Origin: Bifidobacterium stellenboschense | GTDB lineage: Bacteria > Actinomycetota > Actinomycetes > Actinomycetales > Bifidobacteriaceae | Reading direction: 5' to 3' | Assembly (NCBI RefSeq): GCF_000741785.1 | Contig: NZ_JGZP01000016.1 | Coordinates: 62,001 to 126,000 of the forward strand | Length of the DNA stretch: 64,000 nucleotides | Shown: piece by piece, positions 43,230 through 52,286 of the stretch | Position numbering within the stretch: the first letter of the stretch is position 1 | Layout of the letters: each line of letters starts with the position of its first letter | Position numbers and translations under genes: made by a program | Notes under the pieces: model-generated | Database searches by the model: none | What the model was told of the DNA's origin: nothing | Seen by the model: only the letters and a program-made list of their open reading frames with translations

Positions 43230-45572
43230 TTACATCACTTTGGTGCTTTCGAGGTTGCGGATGATCCAGTCGTTGAGGCGGATCACGGGCTTGCGCAGTA
43301 CGAGGCCGAGCACGAGCGACGGCACGAGGAACAGGGCGAGCTTGCCCATCGCCACCCAGTACTCCATGCCGTAGGCGCCGGCCATGGCCGAGTGCATCGC
43401 GTCCACCGCGTACGGGAACAGCAGCCACCGCGACACCACCTGGAAGAACGGGGGCAGCGTCTCCACCGGGAACGTGCCGCCCGATCCGGCCACCTGCATG
43501 ACGAGCAGCACCACGGCGATCGCCTTGCCGATGTCGCCGAACGAGACGGTGAGCGTGTACACGATGTTCGAGAACACGAGCGCCGCCAGCCATCCGACCA
43601 TCATGAACTGGATCGGATGCTCGCATTGCACGCCCAAATACAGCAGGTCGCCGAGGCAGACGAGCGTGCCCTGCATGAGCGCGAGCATGCCGAACAGCAT
43701 GTACCGTCCGAAATACTCCTGATGCAGACGCAGCCCGAACCGTCGCGCGTTGCCCGGCGACTCGGAGCGCGGCTTGCGCAGCACATCGAGCATCGCGCCC
43801 GGCCCGGCGGCCCGTCCGATGATGACCGCGTCGCGCAGACCCACGTCCTCGCCGAGCGGCAGCACGTTGCCGAGGCCGAGGATCTTCGCCTTCTCATGGT
43901 CGGAGATCGCCACCTTGAGCATCGCGACGAGGATGATCGCGCCCACCCAGATCGCGAGGATCGTGTAGAACGGCGCCATCGCGGAACCGTAGTTCGCGAT
44001 TGGGTAGATCGCCTCACGGTCGACCGCGACGGGTGCGGAAAGCATCGTGGCGATCGCGTCCGGATCGGCGGACGTGATCGCGGACAGGTCCATCCCGGAG
44101 CCGCCGGTGGCCCCGGAGCCGCCCGCCACCGACGTGAACTTCGCGTTCAGGTCGTCGAGTTTCGCCGCCGACTTGTCAAGCGTCGAAGCGGCCTCGCCCA
44201 ATGCGGTGCGCACGTTCGTCAGCCCGTCCGAGATACCGCCGGACAGGCCGCGCACGCTCGCCGTGGTCGCGGTGAGCCCGTCGACCACGCCGCCGGCCTG
44301 GTCGACCATCGCGCTCATAGACGCGGTGAGCGCGTCGATCTGCGGCTTCAACGTCGACTGGTATGTGGAGGCCGCATCGGTGACGGCTTTGCGCGCGCTC
44401 GCGACCTGCGCCTTCAGGTCGCGTCGCGTCGCGGCCATGTCGGCCGTGCCGTCGGTCACTTGTTTCGCCGCGTCGCCGAGCGAGGCGGCGGCCGCGGCGA
44501 GCTTGGTCTGCGTGCTCTGTGCCTGGTCGGCGGCCGCGTTCAACGCGTCCTGCACCGTGGGGATGGTGGCCGATCCGGCGAGCGAACGTAGCGCCGTCGC
44601 GTAGTCGCCGTATGCGTCGGCCTGACCGTTCACTTTCGATTGGAGCGTGGTGAGCGCGCTCGCGACCTGCCCGGTTTGCGTGTTCACGTCGCCGAACGCC
44701 TGATCGATCTGCTTGTCGACGCCGTCGTAGGCGCCGCCCGCCTGCGTGAGCGCGTCGCCGACGCCGTCGGTCGCGCCGGATAATGCCGCGTTCAGGTCCT
44801 TCGCGCCTTTCGTGCCCTGTTTGAGTGCTTTTTTCGCGTCGGCCGCGCCGGTGCCGGCGGAGCCGAGCAGCCGGTCGGTGGACGCGATGATTCCGTCGGC
44901 CGCGCCGAGCAGGTTCGCGTAGGAGTCGGCCTGCGCGCTCGCGCCTTTCAGCCGCGTCGACATGGTCGTGATGTGCTGCGTGGCGTTCGTCACGTACTGT
45001 TGCATCTGCGGGCTGTCGGCGTATTGCGCGACGTTCGAGGCGAGTCCCAGCGCCACCTGTCCGAGGGTTTTGACGAATGTCTTGTCGATGGTCGTGGCGA
45101 CCGTGCTCGCGCCCGCGTCGGTGATGTGCGGGGCGATCGGGTTGATTTTCTCGTTGAGGTAGTAGTCGAGTTTCGCGTGGCGGATCTTCGGCGAGAAGAG
45201 GGTCATCATGTCGGCGCTGAACGATTGCGGGATGACGAGCGCCGCATAGTATTCGCCGGAGTACACGCCGTCGATGGCTTTCGTCCTGTCGACGAACTGC
45301 CAGTCGAGCTGGTGGTTGGCGCGCAATGCGCTCGTCACGGTCTCGCCCACGTTGATGCGCACCGGCATCAGGTCGGATTTGTAGCCTTTGTCGGTGTTCG
45401 CGACGGCGACTTTGAGCGCCTTCGTGTTGCCGTACGGGTTCCAGCTCGCGGCGATGTTGTACCACGCGTACAGCGCCGGCACGATGACGAGGCCCATCGC
45501 CACGATGATCGCGATCACGTTGCGCGTGGCCTGCTGCACGTCGCGGGCGAAGATCCGCCAGATGTTCCTCAT
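43230..45572 (-). CDS. YhgE/Pip-type membrane protein A
   Basis: 780 residues from ATG 45572 with GGGAGG upstream. An N-terminal membrane helix (VIAIIVAMGLVIVPALYAWYNI) and the Pip segment VAVANTDKGYKSDLMPV lead into a long extracytoplasmic coiled-coil and Ala/Thr-rich region (about 200-500), then five or six C-terminal helices of the ABC-2 permease type (FMMVGWLAALVFSNIVYTLT, AIAVVLLVMQVAGSGGTFPV). The family includes the phage-infection protein Pip and type VII secretion-associated YhgE. Cell-surface export or adhesion is inferred. Its ATG overlaps the stop of the upstream paralogue. Confidence 0.9.
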   Translation of the reverse strand: MRNIWRIFARDVQQATRNVIAIIVAMGLVIVPALYAWYNIAASWNPYGNTKALKVAVANTDKGYKSDLMPVRINVGETVTSALRANHQLDWQFVDRTKAIDGVYSGEYYAALVIPQSFSADMMTLFSPKIRHAKLDYYLNEKINPIAPHITDAGASTVATTIDKTFVKTLGQVALGLASNVAQYADSPQMQQYVTNATQHITTMSTRLKGASAQADSYANLLGAADGIIASTDRLLGSAGTGAADAKKALKQGTKGAKDLNAALSGATDGVGDALTQAGGAYDGVDKQIDQAFGDVNTQTGQVASALTTLQSKVNGQADAYGDYATALRSLAGSATIPTVQDALNAAADQAQSTQTKLAAAAASLGDAAKQVTDGTADMAATRRDLKAQVASARKAVTDAASTYQSTLKPQIDALTASMSAMVDQAGGVVDGLTATTASVRGLSGGISDGLTNVRTALGEAASTLDKSAAKLDDLNAKFTSVAGGSGATGGSGMDLSAITSADPDAIATMLSAPVAVDREAIYPIANYGSAMAPFYTILAIWVGAIILVAMLKVAISDHEKAKILGLGNVLPLGEDVGLRDAVIIGRAAGPGAMLDVLRKPRSESPGNARRFGLRLHQEYFGRYMLFGMLALMQGTLVCLGDLLYLGVQCEHPIQFMMVGWLAALVFSNIVYTLTVSFGDIGKAIAVVLLVMQVAGSGGTFPVETLPPFFQVVSRWLLFPYAVDAMHSAMAGAYGMEYWVAMGKLALFLVPSLVLGLVLRKPVIRLNDWIIRNLESTKVM

Positions 45573-48244
45573 CGCGCGCCTCCCTTCGTGTCGTCGGTTT
45601 CGGCGTCCGGTTCCGGCGCCGCCGCGCGTTCCGGCGCGTCCGGCGCGGCTTCCGGCGCCGCGTGCGCGCCCGCGCGCCGGCGCCGCCAGATGTAGCCGTT
45701 GAGCATCACGTCGCGGAACTGGTCGGCGCTCAGCGCGCTCACGCCCAGTTCGCGCGCATAGTTCTCGCGCGTGTATTCGACGATGATGAGGAACGCGTCG
45801 ATGATGATGATCGACGCGATCCACGCGGACAGCATCGCGATCTTCGCCTGCGTGAGGAACAGGAGGATGAGGAAGACGAACGGCAGCACGGTGAGCAGCA
45901 CGAGTCCGGCGACGATCATCTTCGGATAGCGGTCGAAGAACCGGTGCGCGCGGCGTGTGACGAACTCGCGCAGTTCGGCGGAGTTCGCGGCGACGCGGAA
46001 CGTGGAGGTGAGCCGCACACGCTCGTTGACCATCGTGTCGTGCTCGGTGATCATCAGGTCGGTGTCGCCGAGGCGACGGTCGAACAGCGCGTTGAGGTTC
46101 ATCGCGTAGCGGCGCACCACGAGGCCCACGAACAGCGCGACCGGCAGGTAGCAGAGCAGATGGCCCAGGTCCAGCCAGTAGTGGTTCGCGTACGTGCCGG
46201 CGATCGGACCGCGCATCGCGTTGATGCCGTAGGTGAACGGCAGCCACGGGTGCAGTTCGCGGAAGAAGTTCGGCATCAGTTCGATCGGGTACAGGCCGGA
46301 TGCGCCCGGGATTTGCACGATGACGAGGATCACGGCCACCGCCTTGCCGATGTGCCGGAACGCGACCGCCAGCGCGTAGATGATGTTCACGTAGACGAAC
46401 GAGCAGACGAGCCCGGCGAGCAGGAACAGCAGTGGATGCTCGCATTGGATGCCGAGCACGAGATCGCCCACGCAGGCGATGACCGCCTGCAATAGGCCGA
46501 TCGTGACGAGCAGCAGCCAGCGTCCCAGATACGCCTGCGTAGCGGTCAGGTGGCGCAGTTCGCCGCGCTGCTCGCGGTCCACTTCGAGCTTGTAGATGGC
46601 GATGAGCACGAACCCGCCCACCCATAGCGCGAGGTTCGTGTAGAACGGCGTGACCGACGATCCGTAGTTGTCGGTCGGATACACGGTGCGCGTGGTGAGC
46701 GCGACCGGCGAGCCCATGAACCTGCCGAACTCCTTGTCGTCCAGATGCAGCCGGTCCTTGATGGCCGTGTACGCGGCTGAGCTGTCGAGCGCGGCCACGT
46801 CGGTGCGCACGCCGGTCACGTCGCCGATGAGCTGGTCGAGCTGGTCGCGCGTGTCCGCCACCGTCGTCTTGGTCTGCCCGATCGTGTCGGCCAGTTGACC
46901 GAGCAGCCCGTCGGTCTGGTCGGCGGTGTCGGCGAGCGTGACGAGCGTGCCCGCCATCGTGCCGTTCAACGCGGCGAACGAGCCCAGCGACGCGTTGAGG
47001 TTCGGCATGACCGTGCCGGTGAGCGTGCCGCGCGCCGTGTTCAGTCCGGTGATGCCGCCGGAGACGGCCGTGCCGGTCGCATCGGACAGGTTCGTGGCCG
47101 CGTCCTTGCCGGCGCCGATGAACGCGGTCGTGTTCTTGTGGAAGTCGTCGACCTGCTGCTGTTGCTTCGCGACCGTGTCGGCGAGGGAGTCCACCTGCTT
47201 CCAGATGCGCTGACCTGCCGGGTCGGACGTGTGCTCGTCGACGCCCGCGCGCCTCAGCGCCGTCTTGAGGTCGTCGACCGCGGCGGCGGTCTGGCCGAGC
47301 GGCGTCGCGATCGCGTTGTGGATCTGGTCGACGGATTCCTGCGCGCCGTTGAGCGTGCCGGTCACGTTGCCCGCGGCCGTGTTCACCTTCACGCCGATGC
47401 CGCTCAACCCGGCCGAACCCTGGTCGAGCGCGCCGACCATTGTCGTGGACAGCTGCTGCGACGAGGTCTGCGCCTGCGCGAGCAGCGACCCCGACTGCGA
47501 GGACGTGCGCTGCGCGGCGGCGATGGCCTTCCTGAGTTTCGCGATCGTGCCGCGCGCGCTCGCGATCGTGCCGTCGGACTGGTCGAGCGTGGTCGCGATG
47601 TCGTCGAGCGACGCGCGCACGTCGCGGATGTCGTCGACGACGGTGTCGAGGTCGTCGAGCACGTCGCTCTGCGTCGCGTCGGTCGCGCCGGTCAGGTCGC
47701 GTCCGGCGTGCGACACGGCCTTCGCGACCGTGTCGCCGACGGTCGCGACGAACGTCTGGTTGATCTGCTCGTCGATCGTGGTCGCGCCCGTGTCGGTGAT
47801 CTTCGGCGCGATCGCGTTCTTCTTCTCGTTCACGTAGTACGTGATCTTCGGGCGCCGCTTCGGGCTAGTGAGCGCGTCGGCGAGACTCGCGCTGAAGTCC
47901 TTCGGCAGGACGATGGCCGCGTAGTAGTCGCCCGTCTGCATGCCGTCGAGCGCGGTCGTCTCGTCGACGAACCGCCAGCCGAGCTGGTGGTTGCGCTTGA
48001 GCTGCGCGACGACCTGCGCGCCCGCGTCCAGCTTGCCGACGAGCGGCGAGGTGGTGCCTTTGTCGTTGTTCACGACCGCCACCTGGATGTTGCCGGTGGC
48101 GGAGTACGGGTCCCAGTTCGCGAGGATGTTGAACCATGCGTACAGCGATGGGATGATCGCCACGCCCAACGTGACCACGACGGCGACCGGGTTGCGCAGG
48201 ATGCGCGTCAGATCGCGGGTGAACACACGCCATATCGTTCGCAC
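45569..48244 (-). CDS. YhgE/Pip-type membrane protein B
   Basis: 891 residues. The GTG at 48244 is chosen because the sequence from there (VRTIWRVFTRDL) aligns with the start of its neighbour (MRNIWRIFARDV); ATG 48298 would add 18 residues. Same layout: N-terminal helix, VAVVNNDKGTTSPLVGKL, a long helical extracytoplasmic region, C-terminal permease-like helices (FVLIAIYKLEVDREQRGEL, AVAVILVIVQIPGASGLYPI), then an extra pair of helices (VLLTVLPFVFLILLFLTQ) and a Glu/Ala/Pro cytoplasmic tail. Overlaps the next gene by ATGA, so the two products are probably made together as one complex. Confidence 0.9.
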   Translation of the reverse strand: MRTIWRVFTRDLTRILRNPVAVVVTLGVAIIPSLYAWFNILANWDPYSATGNIQVAVVNNDKGTTSPLVGKLDAGAQVVAQLKRNHQLGWRFVDETTALDGMQTGDYYAAIVLPKDFSASLADALTSPKRRPKITYYVNEKKNAIAPKITDTGATTIDEQINQTFVATVGDTVAKAVSHAGRDLTGATDATQSDVLDDLDTVVDDIRDVRASLDDIATTLDQSDGTIASARGTIAKLRKAIAAAQRTSSQSGSLLAQAQTSSQQLSTTMVGALDQGSAGLSGIGVKVNTAAGNVTGTLNGAQESVDQIHNAIATPLGQTAAAVDDLKTALRRAGVDEHTSDPAGQRIWKQVDSLADTVAKQQQQVDDFHKNTTAFIGAGKDAATNLSDATGTAVSGGITGLNTARGTLTGTVMPNLNASLGSFAALNGTMAGTLVTLADTADQTDGLLGQLADTIGQTKTTVADTRDQLDQLIGDVTGVRTDVAALDSSAAYTAIKDRLHLDDKEFGRFMGSPVALTTRTVYPTDNYGSSVTPFYTNLALWVGGFVLIAIYKLEVDREQRGELRHLTATQAYLGRWLLLVTIGLLQAVIACVGDLVLGIQCEHPLLFLLAGLVCSFVYVNIIYALAVAFRHIGKAVAVILVIVQIPGASGLYPIELMPNFFRELHPWLPFTYGINAMRGPIAGTYANHYWLDLGHLLCYLPVALFVGLVVRRYAMNLNALFDRRLGDTDLMITEHDTMVNERVRLTSTFRVAANSAELREFVTRRAHRFFDRYPKMIVAGLVLLTVLPFVFLILLFLTQAKIAMLSAWIASIIIIDAFLIIVEYTRENYARELGVSALSADQFRDVMLNGYIWRRRRAGAHAAPEAAPDAPERAAAPEPDAETDDTKGGAR

Positions 48245-48317
48245 TTCGGCAGCCTTCTTTCCGTTCCTCCGGCGTGTTTTCGGTTCCGTGGGGCACATTA
48301 CTCGGTGGCGTTGCCCA

Positions 48318-48441
48318 TTTCTTAGGTACATCGCGCGTTTCTTAGGTTGGTGTTCTCGCGGATTCGGTGCCGAAAGGGGGCTGTTCCGGCGCCCAGGCCC
48401 GGGGCATACGTACCTAAGAAACAGTGAATGTACCTAAGAAG
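48318..48441. repeat. CTTAGGT-ended 124-bp inverted-repeat element, copy 3
   Basis: CTTAGG at 48321 and 48341, inverted CCTAAGAA at about 48413 and 48433. It fills the space between the YhgE operon and rsmI. Confidence 0.88.
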
Positions 48442-48570
48442 TGACGATGAAGGCGACGCGGAAGGTTCTGAGGCGCCCTCAGATGGCCGTCGGACGACCA
48501 TCGGGCGTTCGCCGGGTGCCCGCCTCACCTTCGCGACGACGCGTCCGAGGGGATGGGGGATACTGGAGGT

Positions 48571-49569
48571 ATGACGAATGCAGCGGATGTGAACGTGAAC
48601 GAATCGGCCGAGTCTGCGGGCGCCCTGGAGGCGGGCGTGGCAGGCGCGGTGGTGACGGCGGGCGTGGCGGGCGCCGTGCCTGTCGCCATTCCGGCCGGCA
48701 CCGTGGTGCTCGCCGCCACCCCGATCGGCAACGTGGGCGACGCGTCCGCGCGCCTGCGCGCCCTGCTCGAGCACGCGGACATCGTCGCCGCCGAGGACAC
48801 ACGCCGCCTCTACGACCTTGCGAACCGTCTGGGCGTGCATGTGAACGGCCGCGTCGTCGCCTACCATGACCACAACGAGCGCGACAAGGCCGACGGCCTG
48901 CTCGACAACGTGGAAACCGGCGCGACCGTGCTCGTCGTCTCCGACGCGGGCATGCCCACGATCAACGACCCGGGTCTCGCGATCGTGCGCCGCGCTATCG
49001 AACGCGGTCTGCCGGTCACCTGCGCGCCCGGCCCGTCCGCCGTGCTCGACGCGCTCGCCCTGTCCGGCCTGCCGACCGACCGCTTCTGCTACGAGGGCTT
49101 CCTGCCGCGCAAGCACTCCGAGCGCGTGCAGCATCTGCGCATGCTGCAGGGCGAACGCCGCACGATCGTGTTCTACGAGACGCTGCACCGCATCGACGAT
49201 TCGATGGACGACCTGCTCGACGCGTTCGGCCCGAACCGCCGCATGGCCCTGTGCCGCGAGCTCACCAAGGACTACGAGCAGATCCGCCGCGGCACGATTC
49301 TCCAAATCCGCGACAGCGTGCACGACGATCCGCCGCGCGGCGAGATGGTGCTCGTCGTCGCCGGCGCTTCCGACGAGGAGGCGGCCGCCGTCGCGCCGAG
49401 CGCGCTGTCCATCGAGGACCTGGCCGTGCTCGCCATCGACCGCGCGCTCGAGGACGGCCTGCGCATCAAGGAGGCGATCACGCAGGTCGTCGGCGAACAC
49501 CCGCTGCCCGACGGCACGCTCGCCAACCGCAAGCAGGTCTATCAGGCCGTCCTCGCCATCAAGCAGTAG
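48571..49569 (+). CDS. rsmI: 16S rRNA (cytidine-1402-2'-O)-methyltransferase
   Basis: 332 residues. Tetrapyrrole-methylase fold: VVLAATPIGNVGDASARLRA, VAAEDTRRLYDL, VVSDAGMPTINDPG, CAPGPSAVLDALALSGLPTD, FYETLHRIDDSMDDL and LCRELTKDYEQIRRGT. It methylates C1402 of 16S rRNA with SAM. The N-terminal 40 residues are an Ala/Val/Gly-rich extension. ATG 48571 follows GATACT (48559-48564) by six bases, so it may be leaderless; GGAGGT directly abuts the start, too close to act as a normal ribosome site. Confidence 0.94.
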   Translation: MTNAADVNVNESAESAGALEAGVAGAVVTAGVAGAVPVAIPAGTVVLAATPIGNVGDASARLRALLEHADIVAAEDTRRLYDLANRLGVHVNGRVVAYHDHNERDKADGLLDNVETGATVLVVSDAGMPTINDPGLAIVRRAIERGLPVTCAPGPSAVLDALALSGLPTDRFCYEGFLPRKHSERVQHLRMLQGERRTIVFYETLHRIDDSMDDLLDAFGPNRRMALCRELTKDYEQIRRGTILQIRDSVHDDPPRGEMVLVVAGASDEEAAAVAPSALSIEDLAVLAIDRALEDGLRIKEAITQVVGEHPLPDGTLANRKQVYQAVLAIKQ

Positions 49570-49593
49570 CCTTCCGCTCTGATTCTGCTCCTC

Positions 49594-49624
49594 TGAGCCG
49601 GGCCTCCGCCCGGCTCATCCCTTT
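49594..49624 (+). terminator. Terminator after rsmI
   Basis: TGAGCCGGGC (49594-49603), CTCC loop, GCCCGGCTCA (49608-49617), then TCCCTTTT. Confidence 0.9.
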
Positions 49625-49654
49625 TGTGGTCTGGCCTTGGTGGGCTCCATCCCT

Positions 49655-49769
49655 TTGCTCCCCCTTGAGGGGGAGCTGTCGTATCGGTCGTTACGTGACC
49701 ACCAAGGACTTCAAATCCCTTTGCTCCCCCTTGAGGGGGAGCTGTCAGCGAAGCTGACTGAGGGGGTGT
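49655..49769. repeat. REP-like palindromes
   Basis: Two CTCCCCCTTGAGGGGGAG hairpins; the second is joined to CAGCGAAGCTG and ACTGAGGG in minus orientation. Confidence 0.8.
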
Positions 49770-49848
49770 CGTGAGGGGGTGTCGCGCTGCCGTCTCGCCG
49801 TCTTTAGTGTCTTTACCACCTTTAGCACCTCCAGCGATTCCGGACGTT

Positions 49849-49861
49849 CGTAATTATTACG
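49849..49861. promoter_or_regulatory. AT-rich near-palindrome, site 1 of the 50-57 kb island
   Basis: CGTAATTATTACG has perfect 6-bp arms around one central base, about 90 bp before the GTG at 49952. Relatives lie at 54108 and 55179. Confidence 0.6.
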
Positions 49862-49951
49862 GATGGCGATGAATGAGGGGAATACCATGAAGCCATAACA
49901 AAACAACAACGACAAACCGGCTGGAACAAGCCGATGTGAGAGGAAAGCGAG

Positions 49952-50245
49952 GTGATCGCCATGTTGGTCATGCTTATTTTCATGCTCATCGGATACCTCA
50001 TACCGTCCAATGACGACGACGCGTTCTTCAAGGACATGGCCGCGCGCGACAAGGCGCGCCACGACGCGCGTCGCGCGTCCGCGGCGGCGTACCGCGAGGC
50101 GCAGGCCGCGCAGCGCCGCGCGCAGGACAGGGCCGCGCGGCAGGCCGCGCACCGTGCGATGGTGGACGCGCACAACGCGAACGTCCAGGCCGCACGCCAG
50201 AACCCGAACTCCTCGTACGCGGACCGTTCCTACTGGTTCTACTGA
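49952..50245 (+). CDS. Small membrane protein with charged coiled coil
   Basis: 97 residues (94 if ATG 49961 is used, which has GAGGTG well spaced). One N-terminal membrane helix (MLVMLIFMLIGYLIP) precedes a long Ala/Arg-rich helix (KARHDARRASAAAYREAQAAQ). Topology suggests a membrane-anchored rod. First gene of the accessory island; family not recognised. Confidence 0.65.
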   Translation: MIAMLVMLIFMLIGYLIPSNDDDAFFKDMAARDKARHDARRASAAAYREAQAAQRRAQDRAARQAAHRAMVDAHNANVQAARQNPNSSYADRSYWFY

Positions 50246-50279
50246 GCCCGCGCGCATGGACGTGCGCGCCCCGCATCCC

Positions 50280-50323
50280 GGCGGTGTCGTTCGTTTCCGT
50301 CGACGGAAACGAACGACACCGCC
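50280..50323. repeat. 44-bp perfect palindrome
   Basis: Two 22-bp arms meet without a loop (arms begin GGCGGTGTCG and centre on CGTCGACG). It lies between the small membrane protein and RNase HI genes. No U-run follows. Confidence 0.85.
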
Positions 50324-50381
50324 CGGACCACAGGCAGACCTCGAATACATCGTATCCACAACAACCCTGAAAGGAAATCAC

Positions 50382-50999
50382 ATGGGAAAGAAGTTCTATG
50401 CCGGACGCTCCGGTTCGAAGACGGGCATCTACGAGGATTGGGAGGAGTGCAAAAGCCATTCCTACAATCTCTGCAAGAAGTTCGACACCCGTGCCGAGGC
50501 CGAACAGTTCCTCGCCGACTCCTATGAGATGAGCTACGGCGACGCGGAGTTCGTCATGCCGGAATCGTGCTATGCGTTCACCGATGGCTCGACCCATTCG
50601 GATGCGAATGGGAACGTCGACAAGGTGGGGTATGGCGTCCTCCTCGTCGACCAGAACGGGAAGGAGCATAGGTGGAAGGATTCGTGCGCCGACCCGGCCA
50701 TGCTGAAGGACCGTAATTCCGCCGGCGAGGTCATGGGGGCCACGGTCGCCATCGAGAAGGCCATGGAGCTTGGCATGACCAAGCTCGTCATCCTTCACGA
50801 CTATCTCAATATCTTCACATGGGGGACGGGCCTGTACGAGGACAACGGTGCGGCCGGCGTCTCCAAGTACATCGAGACATGCAGGAAGGCGAAGGAGCAC
50901 GGTCTCGCCATCACGTTCGTCCACGTCAAGGGACATTCCGGTGCTTCCGGCAACGACGAGGTCGATCGTCTGGCCAACGAGGCGGTCGGGAACTGCTGA
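50382..50999 (+). CDS. rnhA: Ribonuclease HI with N-terminal viroplasmin-like domain
   Basis: 205 residues. ATG 50382 with AAAGGAAA upstream. Residues 2-50 (KKFYAGRSGSKTGIYEDWEEC) match the caulimovirus VI/viroplasmin domain that binds RNA-DNA hybrids. Residues 62-205 are RNase H with D68 (FTDGS), E116, D140 (LHDY) and D195 (GNDEVDRLANEA), all four catalytic acids present. It removes RNA from RNA-DNA hybrids. Its place inside an accessory island and beside two strong palindromes is unusual for a housekeeping copy. Confidence 0.92.
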   Translation: MGKKFYAGRSGSKTGIYEDWEECKSHSYNLCKKFDTRAEAEQFLADSYEMSYGDAEFVMPESCYAFTDGSTHSDANGNVDKVGYGVLLVDQNGKEHRWKDSCADPAMLKDRNSAGEVMGATVAIEKAMELGMTKLVILHDYLNIFTWGTGLYEDNGAAGVSKYIETCRKAKEHGLAITFVHVKGHSGASGNDEVDRLANEAVGNC

Positions 51000-51062
51000 C
51001 GCCGGATCGGCTCCGCGCCCCGACGGCCGGGGCGCGGCCTGATGCGCATGCCCGATGAGACG

Positions 51063-51103
51063 GTGGGGGTATGCTTCGGAATCGTTCCGAAGCATACCCC
51101 CAC
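51063..51103. terminator. Perfect 19-bp hairpin after rnhA
   Basis: GTGGGGGTATGCTTCGGAA, loop TCG, and its exact complement. No U-run follows, so it may be a processing, attenuator or REP-like element. Confidence 0.6.
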
Positions 51104-51194
51104 TTCGGTCGTATACGATGCCGATGGCGTCATCATGCGGCGAAGCGAATGGTGAATAATAGAGCATGACGATGGATGAATGGAGCTGGGAACC

Positions 51195-52286
51195 ATGGCG
51201 ATGAGCGAATCCGACCTGCTTGATCTATACGGCAGGCACGCGGTGGTGGAAGGCGGTCTGGCGCAATTACAGGAAATCGCGTTGGGACGTACCGTGTCGT
51301 TGTGGCGTTTGATCAGCGATGACCACGGGCGGTACAGCGAGGATGCGGCCGCGCGGTTCGCCGACGCCATGGCGCGCAAATGCACCGCGGTGCGGCGTCT
51401 CAGGAATATCTGCCGCGTCGAAGGAATGACATGGGGCGAGATGGTGGCCTGGCAGGAATCCGCCGACGAAGGGGCCAGGCTTGCCGCCGAATTCCCTGAC
51501 GTTCCGGAACCTCTCGACACTGATGACACCAATGGCGATTGGATATCTTCCGATGACGATATCGAGGGGCCCTCCTGGCAGTACGGTGATGCGATTCGGG
51601 AAACGGATGACGGAACCCAGGCGATGCTGGCCGATCTGTTCTACTGCGCGGTCAGAATCGCGGCGCAGAACCCCGAGTTTCCCCTGAACCACGACGAGCA
51701 CAGCGTGTTCTTCGACTTCGCCTATATGCCGGCGGCCGATTCGGCGGGGAAGGATTACGCCGGATGGTTGGATCGGGCGTTGACGAAGCGCGAGTTCGAT
51801 CTCAATGAATTCGACGACCCCCTCTGCGAAGCCGATGACGCGGCCATGAGGATGGCCCAATATTATGCATTGCTGAGCGGGTGCGAGCTGACGTATGTGC
51901 CGGGAGACGTTCGCGCGCGGGAGGAGTCTTGGGATTTCAATCCTGATTCCTACGAGATCGGGTGCCGGGATCAATGCGAGCGTTATACGCAATGGCGTGA
52001 CGGGTTCATCAATCCCGATGAGTTCATCGCGCGTTATGAGCGATTCCGTCGTATGTGGGAGAAGCGGGGGCTTCCCGAAGGCCTGGATATGGACGTGTAC
52101 CGTGCATTCGACCTGACGCTTGCGGAGCTTGGTATTTCGCCATTGGCATTGGGCGATCCGCGGCTCGCCACGATCAGGGGCCTGCTGCAAAACGTCAGAA
52201 AACAGTTGGAGGAGTTGGTCGGCGATGCGACGCCGAACACCGTGCCGTCCAACGGCGCGCCACGTCCGCAGGAGGACGGTCGGTGA
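51195..52286 (+). CDS. Unknown acidic protein, first of a two-gene operon
   Basis: 363 residues, ATG 51195 with GGAG nine bases upstream. Rich in Asp and Glu with a central acidic stretch (DTDDTNGDWISSDDDIEG) and two cysteines late in the chain. No membrane segment or signal peptide. No family recognised. The stop overlaps the start of the next gene by one base (TGATG), so the two proteins are probably partners made in balanced amounts. Confidence 0.75.
   Translation: MAMSESDLLDLYGRHAVVEGGLAQLQEIALGRTVSLWRLISDDHGRYSEDAAARFADAMARKCTAVRRLRNICRVEGMTWGEMVAWQESADEGARLAAEFPDVPEPLDTDDTNGDWISSDDDIEGPSWQYGDAIRETDDGTQAMLADLFYCAVRIAAQNPEFPLNHDEHSVFFDFAYMPAADSAGKDYAGWLDRALTKREFDLNEFDDPLCEADDAAMRMAQYYALLSGCELTYVPGDVRAREESWDFNPDSYEIGCRDQCERYTQWRDGFINPDEFIARYERFRRMWEKRGLPEGLDMDVYRAFDLTLAELGISPLALGDPRLATIRGLLQNVRKQLEELVGDATPNTVPSNGAPRPQEDGR

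Noticed and set aside
45573-46625. Upstream extension of the frame of YhgE protein A to 46625
   Set aside because: It is antisense-phase coding over protein B with no membrane or family features; the ATG at 45572 has a ribosome site and aligns with the paralogue.
50280-50323. Intrinsic terminator at the 44-bp palindrome
   Set aside because: No loop and no U-run on either strand.
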